Shown here piece after piece: positions 35,235 to 44,349 of a stretch of 64,000 bases of DNA (positions within the stretch are counted from its first letter, which is position 1; the number at the start of each line of letters is the position of its first letter). The DNA lies in NCBI GenBank assembly GCA_014238155.1, contig JABABQ010000032.1, positions 108,074-172,073 of the forward strand, written 5' to 3'. The notes beneath the pieces were generated by a model. It ran no database searches. It was not told the DNA's origin and was given only the letters and a program-made list of their open reading frames with translations. Source of the DNA: Rhizobiaceae bacterium (GTDB lineage: Bacteria > Pseudomonadota > Alphaproteobacteria > Rhizobiales > Rhizobiaceae). The position numbers and the translations under genes were made by a program.

Positions 35235-36398
35235 CTAAAAATCTCTCAATACCTGGCTGCCGGAAATTACGTGAGTGCTGTAACCGGTGAAAACAGCTTC
35301 GGTTTTGCCGCTGGCATATATTGCCTGATAGGCCTCATGGGGAATTAATGCGTGTCGCTGATAGGCGCTGACGCCCTGTTGAACAGCCTCAAGATCATTG
35401 GTTTCTATGTGATAGGTCTGCTTGGCCGGCGTCGACCCCCACAGGCCCCACTTAGCGGCGGATTCCGATACCGAAAACAACTCCTGTACTGTCCATGTCA
35501 GCATCCATGCATTTTCCTCACGGCTGACTTGTTCCAAAATATTCTCAACGATTCGCCCATGACTGGTGACCCCTGCAGAATAGAACGGCCCCATCACAAT
35601 GCGCCGCAATTGCACCGGATGCAGGAACTCAAAATCACGGTCCATATTGTCGGCAATGGTCGCCAACGTCAGACCGTAGGCTGAATTCTTTTCGCAAAAG
35701 TCATCGAATTGATGCGCCAGTTCCGGATTGAGCAAGCCTTCGATGGGAAACGGAATGTCCAGATCCTTCTTGAGCCGGTCACCATTCATCAGCAGTTTTT
35801 GCATGCTCTTCGATGAATCTTCGATCACAGCGATATAGACCATCGGCAGATTGGCGCTGCCGTCGAAAGTTCCCCAGTGCACCACATAGAAGGGTCTTCC
35901 CGTCTTCGAATTGACGGACACTTTTATTGTTTTGGGCAGGATAAATGGCTGAAACACATCTCCGTCCAGCACTTCTTCCAGATAAAGTCGCTTGGCCATT
36001 GCCTTTTGCAATGCACCGGGAAATTTTTTCTTCAACAATATATAGTCAACCATGTCCTGCCGCAGCGTATCGGCTGGCGGCATCTCAGCTAATTGCTTGC
36101 CCGCAGTTTTGGCGTCGTTATCCAAATCCAGCACATTGCGATACAGGGGATAGCCGCTTTCTGCCTGATTGATCCTGAATCTCTCGGCAAAGGAAATGCG
36201 GTTTTCCCAGGCTCTGAACGAGTGATTCAGCCGGTCGATATACCCGGTCAGAACACTACCAATCAGCCCATGATTGTAGAGCGGTGAATCATCTTCACGC
36301 AGATAGGTGTCCAGACCATCGAGTGCAGCATCAATGGCGCGGAAATATCGGCCAACGGTGTCAGGCTGGCTTTGCTGTTGGTTATCAGTCGTCACCAT
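35235..36398 (-). CDS. Conserved hypothetical protein of the AAA+ cluster
   Basis: A 387-residue soluble protein I do not recognise. It begins with a short Gln-rich tail and a helical segment (TVGRYFRAIDAALDGLDTYLREDDSPLYNHGLIGSVLTGYIDRLNHSFRAWENRISFAERF). The middle has KVSVNSKTGRPFYVVHWGTFDGSANLPMVYIAVIEDSS, a beta-rich block, and the end reads IPHEAYQAIYASGKTEAVFTGYSTHVISGSQVLRDF. No signal peptide or membrane helix. It starts 15 bases after the coiled-coil gene and ends two bases before the AAA+ gene, so it probably works with them. Confidence 0.7.
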   Translation of the reverse strand: MVTTDNQQQSQPDTVGRYFRAIDAALDGLDTYLREDDSPLYNHGLIGSVLTGYIDRLNHSFRAWENRISFAERFRINQAESGYPLYRNVLDLDNDAKTAGKQLAEMPPADTLRQDMVDYILLKKKFPGALQKAMAKRLYLEEVLDGDVFQPFILPKTIKVSVNSKTGRPFYVVHWGTFDGSANLPMVYIAVIEDSSKSMQKLLMNGDRLKKDLDIPFPIEGLLNPELAHQFDDFCEKNSAYGLTLATIADNMDRDFEFLHPVQLRRIVMGPFYSAGVTSHGRIVENILEQVSREENAWMLTWTVQELFSVSESAAKWGLWGSTPAKQTYHIETNDLEAVQQGVSAYQRHALIPHEAYQAIYASGKTEAVFTGYSTHVISGSQVLRDF

Positions 36399-36413
36399 GG
36401 TCCGACGTCACGA

Positions 36414-37502
36414 CTACGCCTGGCCGATATATTCGGCCTTGTTGTGCTTATCCAAGACTTCCTGAAAGCGCCGCGCAAATGCGTCATCGGCCAATTGCTT
36501 GCGCCGTTGGATATCCTTTGTAGAGACCATGTTCTTTTCATGCATTTCAAGCAGGTCCCCGATATGACTTTGAGCTGCTGCACCGATACCGGCCATGGTG
36601 CTTTCTGCCGCCGTATCCACCTGATTACCCAATGTGTTGATTTTGTGCGCAACGTCTTGTTGGGCCGCAGTCTTCAACGAATCTTCAAGTGCTTTATACA
36701 GAACAATACGTTGTTCTGTATCTATGGAAAGCTTGTTGATCAGTGTCGCCTGGGCAGCTTTTTGGTTGTTCAGCGAATCGACGAATGTCTGGAACATCGA
36801 CGTATAGCGTTCAAGCGTCTGACTTTCGGCCAGTAATTCCTGCTCCTTGGCCTGCATGGCATTATATTCTGTTGCCAGTTTAGAACGCTCTCCTTCCAGA
36901 TCAGTGCGCTTTTTTTGATCAGTGGCGACGGAAATCTGGTTTTCCAGATCCATCAGCATCGGATTCAGTTCTTCAATGCGGTTTTGGGTCGTTTCCAACT
37001 GGGAGACGGTTTCCTTGCGACGCTCAATAACCGACCGAAGACTGGCTTCTGACGTATCGTATCGCTGATTGAGAATATCTTCCTGATTTTTCAGAATTCC
37101 AGTGATCGTATCAGATTTGGTCAACAACTCCTGCAGGTTGCCTGCAAGTGACATGTTGCGAACCCGGTCTGTGCGCATGCGTTGGGCCCGTTGTTTTGAA
37201 AAAATACCGACAAAGCTCTCCCAGGCAGTAAAACTCTTCATCGATTCAAATTCAGCACCAAAAACATTGGTTGCATCTTCCAGACCGATGATCAGATCTG
37301 CAATATTGCCTTCCATCGCCTTTTGCTGGCGCAGCACGTCGTCGATGCGGGCGTTTTCAATGTCGAAATCGGCGTCACCAATCGACTCAGATTTGGCCAG
37401 TTCTTCAAGCAGAACACCGCTTTGTTCGATCTTGCCGCGCATGTCTTCAACGTTTGCGCGGGTTTTTTCAATTTCACGGTCAAATTTGGTCATATCGGAC
37501 AT
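36414..37502 (-). CDS. Coiled-coil protein at the head of the AAA+ cluster
   Basis: A 362-residue protein, nearly all charged helix and heptad-like, with no membrane helix or signal. Long coiled coils run about residues 5-80 and 130-320 (KNQEDILNQRYDTSEASLRSVIERRKETVSQLETTQNRIEELNPMLMDLENQISVATDQ). The overall look recalls TelA (toxic anion resistance) and PspA-like proteins, which pair with AAA+ partners, but I see no diagnostic motif. It is the first gene after a 217-base gap that contains a palindrome, so it probably begins the transcript of the five-gene AAA+ cluster. Confidence 0.72.
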   Translation of the reverse strand: MSDMTKFDREIEKTRANVEDMRGKIEQSGVLLEELAKSESIGDADFDIENARIDDVLRQQKAMEGNIADLIIGLEDATNVFGAEFESMKSFTAWESFVGIFSKQRAQRMRTDRVRNMSLAGNLQELLTKSDTITGILKNQEDILNQRYDTSEASLRSVIERRKETVSQLETTQNRIEELNPMLMDLENQISVATDQKKRTDLEGERSKLATEYNAMQAKEQELLAESQTLERYTSMFQTFVDSLNNQKAAQATLINKLSIDTEQRIVLYKALEDSLKTAAQQDVAHKINTLGNQVDTAAESTMAGIGAAAQSHIGDLLEMHEKNMVSTKDIQRRKQLADDAFARRFQEVLDKHNKAEYIGQA

Positions 37503-37634
37503 GGTGATTTCCTTCCCTGAACAGTATTTGGCTTAACGGAAATCTCACCCGTACCAACAACATTATTTCTGCAGAATTCCAATTTGCTCCAGATAAAATC
37601 TGAAACAATGGAATCAGCTATCAATCTATTTCCT

Positions 37635-37650
37635 TATTGTTTGAACAATA
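37635..37650. promoter_or_regulatory. Palindrome upstream of the AAA+ cluster
   Basis: TATTGTTTGAACAATA is an inverted repeat with seven-base arms around a two-base centre, in the 217-base gap between the M50-HlyD gene and the coiled-coil gene, about 135 bases before the latter's ATG. It could be an operator; no matching regulator is known. Confidence 0.4.
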
Positions 37651-37719
37651 TAGGCAGGGTGGGACAAAAATCCAACATTTGCTCGGATATTGCTTGCTAC
37701 AACCGTTCAGGCGGCGAGT

Positions 37720-39864
37720 TCAGGCGCCGAGTTCACGCACCAACACCTTCAGCACCCGCAATTTGGCACGTTCATAGAAGCTCTGAGGTTCACCTTCCAG
37801 GATCGCCACACCGCGCACCGCCATTTTCGGGTGGGGCAGATTATCCTCAAAATTCGGTTCAAGGCCCACCGAATAAGCAGCCTCCATTGGTCGAAGTTCG
37901 TCTTTCTTGGCTTCCTCAACTGCTATAGACCCACCAAATGGCAGCGCCAAATAGGGCTCATCCAACTGCTGAGAGCTCACTTCAGAGATGTTTGATACGA
38001 TGGCCGTGATGATCGGTAGTTCGAGGTTATCAGGAACGAAGCGCGCCGACGTGCCAACGGCAAAACGGAAGACATTTTGTTCACTGACATAGCCCTTGAT
38101 GCGGGGGGCCTGTTGAGACTGCAACATGGCAAGCGGCGAGTTTGTATTGATCCACAGACCTACATGTAACTCAGGATCAACGTCGATAATGGTGCCTGCA
38201 AAAGGCGCACGGATCACCAACTTTTCGCTTACGCGTTCAAGACCTTCGATCTCTTCCCTGACGGATTCCAGTTCATTGGTCAAAACTATCAATGACGCCC
38301 TGTCCTGATCATCAGAACCAGACCGATCGATACGGGTTTCCAACAACAGTTTGCGTTCACCTGCCAGGACCAGATCGCGATCCAACTCGGGCGACTGCAG
38401 GCGAACCAGAATTTCGCCTTTTTCAACTGCACCGCCTTCAACAAGATCAAGTCGCACAATGCGTGCCGGCAATGACGCAAACAGGGACCTTTCCTGTTTT
38501 GCTGTCATCAGTGACGGTATGGTGATTTGTGTCGACCAAGGGATGATTGCCAAAACCGTCAGACCGGTGGCTGCAAGCGAAGAAAACCAAAAGCGTTTTG
38601 AAAACATAATTTGCCCCTTAAGAGACCACCAAAATTTCATCTCGCGCCAGACCGGTAACAGGATGAACCAGAGAATTTCAACGACGAACAAGATGATCCC
38701 GATAACCTTGATGAAGAATGTGTAGACCAGCAGCGCGATACCCAAAAACAGGAAGAAACGATAAATCCAGGTGCACCAGGCATGCAGGATGACCAGTCGA
38801 CGCATGCGCGGAGAAAGAACCTCCGGCGCCGGTTCGCCCAGCCCGAACAACAGTTCGCGAAGCCGCCAGCGGGCCATATCGAAGCTGCGGTTCTGCAGGT
38901 TCTGAAATCCCAGCGTATCTGAGAGAATATAGTATCCATCAAACCGCATCAGTGGATTGAGATTGACTGCCAACGAAGTGATCCACGATGTGGTCGCCAC
39001 CGCAAATACGCACAGCCGCAATCCCCCTTCGGGCAGAAAAACCCACAAGATAGTTGCCAACGACGCCAGGATGAGTTCGGTAAATATTCCAGCCCCATCG
39101 ATCATCAGTCGTTGACGTCTGGAGCGCAATGTCCAGGCTCCGCTGGTATCGGTGTAGAGCACCGGCATCAACACCATGAAGGCAATGCCAATGGTTGGCA
39201 CCCGCAGTCCGTACCGTACGCTCATAAAGGCATGGCCCAATTCATGCAGAGACTTTACGACAACCAGACTTGCTCCGTAGAGCATGGCTCCCTGCCAGGA
39301 AAGCATGAATTGAAATGTGCCGGTAAACTGTTCCCATTGTCGGGAGACTAGATAGAGCCCGGTCATGCCAAGCAGAACGAAAATCCAAACTGCGGTTCGC
39401 GTAAATAGCGGGCTGACCATCCACCATGTCGTCCGTAATATCCTGTCAGGACGAAACAGTGGGACGCGGAAAAACAGATAGGAATGCATTGCGGTGGTCA
39501 AAAACGACTTTTTCGCGGATTCATTCTTCTGCGCCATGGTCTTGTAATCGTTGCCGGGAATGTCCCTGACAAGCGCATTTGAAATCAAAAAATGAGTTGC
39601 ATCACTGATTTCTTCCTTGGTGACGTTCCTGCCGAATTCGGCATTGATGCGTCGCATAAGGCCCTGCACGCTACCAGCCCGCCAAAGCATTAGCATGTCG
39701 AGCAATTCCCGGCCGATTTCAAAATAGCGGTTGGATACAGGATCAAATATTACCCAGGCGGGCGCGCCATTGGTCTGGGCTGCAGCCGGCACGATCTCCA
39801 GATCATCCCTGAGAATAGGGAGCGCCGCGTCCTCCTGTTGAGGATCTTTTAGTAGCCCGTCCAT
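37720..39864 (-). CDS. M50 site-2-protease-like / HlyD fusion membrane protein
   Basis: A 714-residue inner-membrane protein. Residues 1-105 look like a PqqD-type peptide-binding domain (WVIFDPVSNRYFEIGRELLDMLMLWRAGSVQGLMRRI). An M50 domain follows with the zinc motif HELGH (207-211) and the second motif NLNPLMRFDGYY (301-312), among about seven helices (150-425). After a last helix near 435-455 comes an HlyD-like periplasmic part (LVEGGAVEKGEILVRLQSPELDRDL, then VIRAPFAGTIIDVDPELHVGLWIN). The family occurs next to giant adhesin-like proteins and TolC. I infer it is the inner-membrane component of an export machine. Its start overlaps the end of the HlyD/GAF gene by 16 bases. Confidence 0.85.
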   Translation of the reverse strand: MDGLLKDPQQEDAALPILRDDLEIVPAAAQTNGAPAWVIFDPVSNRYFEIGRELLDMLMLWRAGSVQGLMRRINAEFGRNVTKEEISDATHFLISNALVRDIPGNDYKTMAQKNESAKKSFLTTAMHSYLFFRVPLFRPDRILRTTWWMVSPLFTRTAVWIFVLLGMTGLYLVSRQWEQFTGTFQFMLSWQGAMLYGASLVVVKSLHELGHAFMSVRYGLRVPTIGIAFMVLMPVLYTDTSGAWTLRSRRQRLMIDGAGIFTELILASLATILWVFLPEGGLRLCVFAVATTSWITSLAVNLNPLMRFDGYYILSDTLGFQNLQNRSFDMARWRLRELLFGLGEPAPEVLSPRMRRLVILHAWCTWIYRFFLFLGIALLVYTFFIKVIGIILFVVEILWFILLPVWREMKFWWSLKGQIMFSKRFWFSSLAATGLTVLAIIPWSTQITIPSLMTAKQERSLFASLPARIVRLDLVEGGAVEKGEILVRLQSPELDRDLVLAGERKLLLETRIDRSGSDDQDRASLIVLTNELESVREEIEGLERVSEKLVIRAPFAGTIIDVDPELHVGLWINTNSPLAMLQSQQAPRIKGYVSEQNVFRFAVGTSARFVPDNLELPIITAIVSNISEVSSQQLDEPYLALPFGGSIAVEEAKKDELRPMEAAYSVGLEPNFEDNLPHPKMAVRGVAILEGEPQSFYERAKLRVLKVLVRELGA

Positions 39865-41414
39865 TGCCGAATCGCCGAAATGGGTTTGCGCAGCAGATAA
39901 TATCCCAGCTTCACCTTGTCGCCATATACTTTTGCGGTTCCCCGCAAACCAATGCGCGGTGGTGTCTGTTCCGGATTTGCTGCAAAATCGGCCCGCACCC
40001 GATATGACAAAACCCCGTCACCATCGGTCCGGGCGTGAAAGCTTGCGCTGGAAACCGATGCCTTGACCGGTTTGAGCGGGTTGCTGTCGAGATATAGTTC
40101 GACCCGTGCCTGTTCCTGCAAAATTATTGCGTCAGAAACCGGAAGGTTGATTGCAACCTCCACCTTGGATGGATCGGCTATGCGCATGATGCGTTCGCCA
40201 ACTGAAACCGGGCGTCCTGTCCAGGTTTCCTTATCTGCAAACAGGACCAGACCGGATGCCCCTGCAGTCACCCGCGCATTTTTTAACAGCTCCTGGGCAA
40301 AATCATACTCACTGGCCTTTAACTTCAGCTCGGACTGGGCAATCGATAATTCCCGCTTGGCGCGGGAATCTGAAAATGACGTGCGTAGGCTCTGCTGATA
40401 TCTGGCCTCCGCAACTCTGACCGCCTGACCAGCAAGTTTGACTCGATTGCGCAAGTCGGTGTCTGCAAAGGTGAACAGCAATTGTCCTTCCGCGACCGTG
40501 GAATTGGGATCAACTTCGATCGACTCAATGGCTCCGTCTGCGGGTGAGGCAACAATGAATGCATCAGTCGGTGATACTTCTGCGGGAGCCAAAACCGACA
40601 GCGGAACAGGATAAAAACCTGCAGCCATGATTGCCGCTCCGCTGATAATCCAAAGTAAGTTGCGAGAACGCATCTTGCGCTTGACCTGCGTTGGTCCTGT
40701 CAGCGCTTCCCACGAATGCGAAAATGTTTCGCAAAGACGTGCAGCAGCCACCAAACTGCGTTCATCCCAATCTCCTTCACGGGTAAACATCAGGTGCGCA
40801 AATACCGTGCCGTCACGCAGTTGCAACGGCACAAACGCCACATTGGCAAAGGGATAACTGCTAGCGTCTAGATCATCACTGGCCGCTTCGGCGCGTACAT
40901 CAAACGAGACGACTTTAGCTGTATCCTCACCGGTTAGCTTTAGTTTGGCTAGCCGTTCGACCCACCGAATGAATGTCGAGTTGCGATCAATGGCTGAAAG
41001 AGATGAAACGGCGACAACCCGGTGTTTTGCACCACCTGCACGCATTACCAAAAGTGCCTGACGATACTGCACTGCAACTCTTGAGCCATTGACCATCAGA
41101 TAGCCGAGTTCGGCTTCGGTCTCAGCTTTGCGTGCTTCCCGTTCCAGGTTCAACAACGCATTGGCAATGTCGGATTCTCGTGCCCGGCTGGGACCTGGTC
41201 CATTGACGCCAGACCGGTTCGCTGCGGGATTGACCTGTGCAGTCTGGGTTGACCGAGAGGACGACGAGCCTCGATTTTTTACCGCAGCTGCATTAGCAGC
41301 GTTAGCCGCGGCGATCGCAGCAGTGTCGACACCGGAGCCGGCAACAGCATCGCTGTTGGTTGATCGATCAGGCTGTTGGGAGCGGGATGACTGTTTGGCC
41401 TGAGACTGCGACAT
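39849..41414 (-). CDS. Membrane HlyD-family adaptor with GAF-like domain
   Basis: A 521-residue protein. Residues 1-80 are low-complexity Ser/Ala/Asn; residues about 85-240 form a GAF-like cytoplasmic domain (AELGYLMVNGSRVAVQYRQALLVM, AVSSLSAIDRNSTFIRWVERL, FANVAFVPLQLRDGTVFAHLMFTREGDWDERSLVAAARLCETFSHSWEAL). One membrane helix (252-272) follows, then a lipoyl-like/coiled-coil/barrel HlyD part (ASPADGAIESIEVDPNSTVAEGQLLFTFADTDL onwards). It bridges inner membrane and periplasm. Overlap with the M50-HlyD gene implies a complex. A sensory domain on an adaptor is unusual for type I secretion. Confidence 0.85.
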   Translation of the reverse strand: MSQSQAKQSSRSQQPDRSTNSDAVAGSGVDTAAIAAANAANAAAVKNRGSSSSRSTQTAQVNPAANRSGVNGPGPSRARESDIANALLNLEREARKAETEAELGYLMVNGSRVAVQYRQALLVMRAGGAKHRVVAVSSLSAIDRNSTFIRWVERLAKLKLTGEDTAKVVSFDVRAEAASDDLDASSYPFANVAFVPLQLRDGTVFAHLMFTREGDWDERSLVAAARLCETFSHSWEALTGPTQVKRKMRSRNLLWIISGAAIMAAGFYPVPLSVLAPAEVSPTDAFIVASPADGAIESIEVDPNSTVAEGQLLFTFADTDLRNRVKLAGQAVRVAEARYQQSLRTSFSDSRAKRELSIAQSELKLKASEYDFAQELLKNARVTAGASGLVLFADKETWTGRPVSVGERIMRIADPSKVEVAINLPVSDAIILQEQARVELYLDSNPLKPVKASVSSASFHARTDGDGVLSYRVRADFAANPEQTPPRIGLRGTAKVYGDKVKLGYYLLRKPISAIRQWTGY

Positions 41415-41491
41415 AGATGTTTCAAATTCCGGGTCATGCGGGCGAGGGCAACCGGCGAGCGCGTCAGCTCAACCCTGCGCCTGCTGTCAGA

Positions 41492-42340
41492 CTAATTGGT
41501 GGGTGGGTCAAATTTTGCGGTGCCGCTCATTCCCGTCAGGACATTGCCCGGGTGGACGACAAATGTACCAGTGATCCTGATTGTCTGGCTGACGGCGTCA
41601 ACCTTGGCTCCAAGCCGGTCTACTTGTGCGGTATAGGATTGTCCAAGTTCGTCAACGTCAAACTGAAACCGAGTGCCAGGACGCACCCAGCGTAGCCACG
41701 TTGAAGGCACAATCAAATCGACTTCCAGCGTGCTGTCATCCACAACCGTCATGATCGGTGCGTTGGCGGCTGGAATTTCGTGCGTTTGGGCATGACGTTC
41801 AACAACGCGACCATTAAATGGCGCATTAATCTTGCACAGACCGATAACTTCGGTCAGACCATCGACATTGGATTTCGCGACGGCCATGTCGGCAGCTGCA
41901 TCACGGACTTCCTGAGCCCCGGCAGCGCCACGCGATTTCAACCGAACTTTGCCACGGTGGTGAGAGCTGGCCTTGGTCAGATTAGCTTTCGCGCCACGCA
42001 GGTCGGCATGTTGCCGCGCGCAATCAAAAATCACCAGTGATTCACCCTTGCGAAATTCTTCTCCGGCCTTGAACGGCATCACCTTGATCTGAGCAGCAAC
42101 ACCTGCACCCAGCGTGACTTCTGCATTGGGAATGACAACGCCACGAGCGTCAAAATCGTTTTCGGATTTGACCGTGCCGGTGATCATCATATCGATGCCA
42201 AACTCTGCCTTGGACAGAATTTCCCGATCCCGCTGGGTCATTTTTTGAACCGCGCTGGACGCATTACCTGCCAGAGCGGAATAGGAAGTGGAGATCAGGC
42301 CAGCCACCAAAAAGAGAGAAAAAACGGTTTTGATTTTCAT
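41492..42340 (-). CDS. Periplasmic HlyD/RND-type adaptor
   Basis: A 282-residue exported adaptor. Signal peptide MKIKTVFSLFLVAGLISTSYSALAG; no second membrane helix, so it should be soluble in the periplasm. The order is beta-barrel strand (ITGTVKSENDFDARGVVIPNAEVTLGAGVAAQIKVMPFKAGEEFRKGESLVIFDC), a short helical hairpin (RADLRGAKANLTKASSHHRGKV region, AAGAQEVRDAAADMAVAKSNVDGLTEVI), the lipoyl half KINAPFNGRVVERHAQTHEIPAANAPI and a final barrel. It lies between the TolC and HlyD/GAF genes, the expected place for a tripartite channel component. Confidence 0.85.
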   Translation of the reverse strand: MKIKTVFSLFLVAGLISTSYSALAGNASSAVQKMTQRDREILSKAEFGIDMMITGTVKSENDFDARGVVIPNAEVTLGAGVAAQIKVMPFKAGEEFRKGESLVIFDCARQHADLRGAKANLTKASSHHRGKVRLKSRGAAGAQEVRDAAADMAVAKSNVDGLTEVIGLCKINAPFNGRVVERHAQTHEIPAANAPIMTVVDDSTLEVDLIVPSTWLRWVRPGTRFQFDVDELGQSYTAQVDRLGAKVDAVSQTIRITGTFVVHPGNVLTGMSGTAKFDPPTN

Positions 42341-42395
42341 TTCAATGGTCCTTTATGACGCCATGCCCGGCGCCGCCCAGCGTATCTGCCAACAT

Positions 42396-44084
42396 CTAGT
42401 TCTGGTTCTCACGGTTCAACATGGTCGTGCGGTTCCCACCGTTCCGCAACTTCTTCCAGAATGAAGATTTGGGTTTATTTTCAACATGCACGATTTCTGA
42501 ATCGTATTTCGATTTGACTTCCAAGGCGGTCCAGCCATGTGTTTCAGCAACGATAGGATCCACGGATTTCGGATCGCCTACCTTTTTAACGGAACCTGTC
42601 ACCACGTGGGCTTTGGCCGCACGTCGGGCGCGTGATGAACCCGAAGTGTCTCCCCGTTCAATCCACACCTGACGTAGTGCATCAGCCAAGCCGTCGACGC
42701 TGTCATCTGCCCGCAAATCATCTGCATAGGGATCGATGCCCATTGAGGCATAAATATTTGCATAGGAATTTTGCAGATCGGCATAGGCGATGTCAGAAGC
42801 AACCTGGCTGGCAAGCGTATTCATTTCTTCGCGGATCAACGTCTGCTCGCTGGCCTGGCCTTCAGCAAAACTGGAGCGAATTTGTTTGACGATGCCGGTT
42901 TGGATTTTGAAATGTTTAGCCGCTGTTCGGTAAATCTTTTTGGAGTGGCCATAACGCACCGTGCTGACATGCACCTGGGTCATGATCGCCATTGTTACAG
43001 CCAGGGCGCGCGCTTCAAGGGTTTCATCCTTGGCTTTTACCAGCCGCTTTTTGGCAGGGTATTTAAAAACATTTAGCAGGTTCCATGTTGCCTTGGCACC
43101 CCAGCCCACCCAATTGGTATTGTACAGATACTGGTCGGAATCCCAGTTGGCGCCGGCAAAAATGTTTGCCGAAGGCAGCAGTTCCAGCAATGCCTTTTTA
43201 GATTCTTTTTCATTGATCCGCAGCTTGTACTGGATGTCTCGAATCTCCGGACGATTTTCCAGAGCTGCATAGACCATTTCTTCATTGGACAATTGCAATT
43301 CAGTGCTGGTTGCGCGGCGGGCAGGCTGGGCCAGTGTGAATTGCTCACCTGGGCGAATATTCATCAGAGCTGCAAGCTGAATTTTTGCCAGTGACAGGTC
43401 CTTTTGCAGACGCTGAATGCGCTGCTGAATTTCAACCAGTTCACGCTGATAAGTCAAAGCAGTCAGTGGCGAAGTTTGCCCATCTTTTTGCAGAGAGGCG
43501 GAATTCTTCAAGGCTCTTTGAGCCCGACCTTCCAGTTTGCGCAGGCCGACAACAAGACGATCGGCCGACACCGCACGCCAATAGGCGGTGCGGACGTCCT
43601 CAATGACCCGGTTGATGATCTTGCGGCGCTTTTCGCGCGCTACCAGAACTTCATCGGCAGCTTGTTCGGCGCGGACTTTCGATAGGCCAAAATCAAGAAT
43701 ATTCCAGGACAGGGTAATGTCTTCTTGAAATTTTTCGCGGTCTGGGAATTCGGACGATGAAGCGTTACCACCATCATTGTTGCGTCCTACATAACCTGCA
43801 GAGGCAACTAGATTTGGCAGGGTTTCCAACCGAGCTGTTGCCAACTGCTTGTTGGCCAGGGCTTCATTATATAGTTCAACGTGGAAATCAAGATTGTAAA
43901 GTAAGGCGCGAGCCATTGCCTGATACAGGGTGACCGCTTCGGCGACAGGTTCCTGATCCGAGGTAACCTCGTCCAGCTTATTGTCGGCAAAACTGGTGAG
44001 AGCTCCCGTTGTCAACGGCTTTGGTATAACCGTGCAGGCTGATAAACTTAATGCCATCATGGCGGAGAGCAGGATACGCTTCAC
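42396..44084 (-). CDS. TolC-family outer-membrane lipoprotein
   Basis: A 562-residue outer-membrane efflux protein. The N-terminus is a lipoprotein signal (MKRILLSAMMALSLSAC, lipobox Cys 17). Two OEP repeats of long helices follow: AMARALLYNLDFHVELYNEALANKQLATARLETLPNLVASAGY, LSWNILDFGLSKVRAEQAADEVLVAREKRRKIINRVIEDVRTAYWRAV, and the second copy NLLNVFKYPAKKRLVKAKDETLEARALAVTMAIMTQV. A C-terminal extension of about 90 residues, Lys/Ser-rich, is not usual in TolC. It should form the trimeric exit duct for the giant protein encoded upstream. Confidence 0.9.
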   Translation of the reverse strand: MKRILLSAMMALSLSACTVIPKPLTTGALTSFADNKLDEVTSDQEPVAEAVTLYQAMARALLYNLDFHVELYNEALANKQLATARLETLPNLVASAGYVGRNNDGGNASSSEFPDREKFQEDITLSWNILDFGLSKVRAEQAADEVLVAREKRRKIINRVIEDVRTAYWRAVSADRLVVGLRKLEGRAQRALKNSASLQKDGQTSPLTALTYQRELVEIQQRIQRLQKDLSLAKIQLAALMNIRPGEQFTLAQPARRATSTELQLSNEEMVYAALENRPEIRDIQYKLRINEKESKKALLELLPSANIFAGANWDSDQYLYNTNWVGWGAKATWNLLNVFKYPAKKRLVKAKDETLEARALAVTMAIMTQVHVSTVRYGHSKKIYRTAAKHFKIQTGIVKQIRSSFAEGQASEQTLIREEMNTLASQVASDIAYADLQNSYANIYASMGIDPYADDLRADDSVDGLADALRQVWIERGDTSGSSRARRAAKAHVVTGSVKKVGDPKSVDPIVAETHGWTALEVKSKYDSEIVHVENKPKSSFWKKLRNGGNRTTMLNRENQN

Positions 44085-44349
44085 AATTTATTCCTCGCAA
44101 CGCTAATTTCCCCGACATTCTGTTAACCATTTCACACAGAATTCGCGGTCCCGCCTAATATCTGTGTTTGTGCCTAACGAAGACTTAACACCCCCAAATA
44201 TTTATCAATTTTTTACTATAAAAATCCCACGCAATTCGCTGCAACACAGTTGAATCTAAAGCTTTTTGTCGTTCAAAATTGGCTGGCATAATTCTGCAAT
44301 AAAAATTGCGGAAAACAACCTTCAATCAAGACTGGATACCGAGCTGTTC

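Noticed and set aside
44296..44309. Terminator after the giant gene (GCAAT-AAAA-ATTGC)
   Set aside because: The stem is only five pairs, AT-rich, and has no T-run; it also lies inside the region between the giant gene stop and tolC, on the wrong side for ending the giant transcript.
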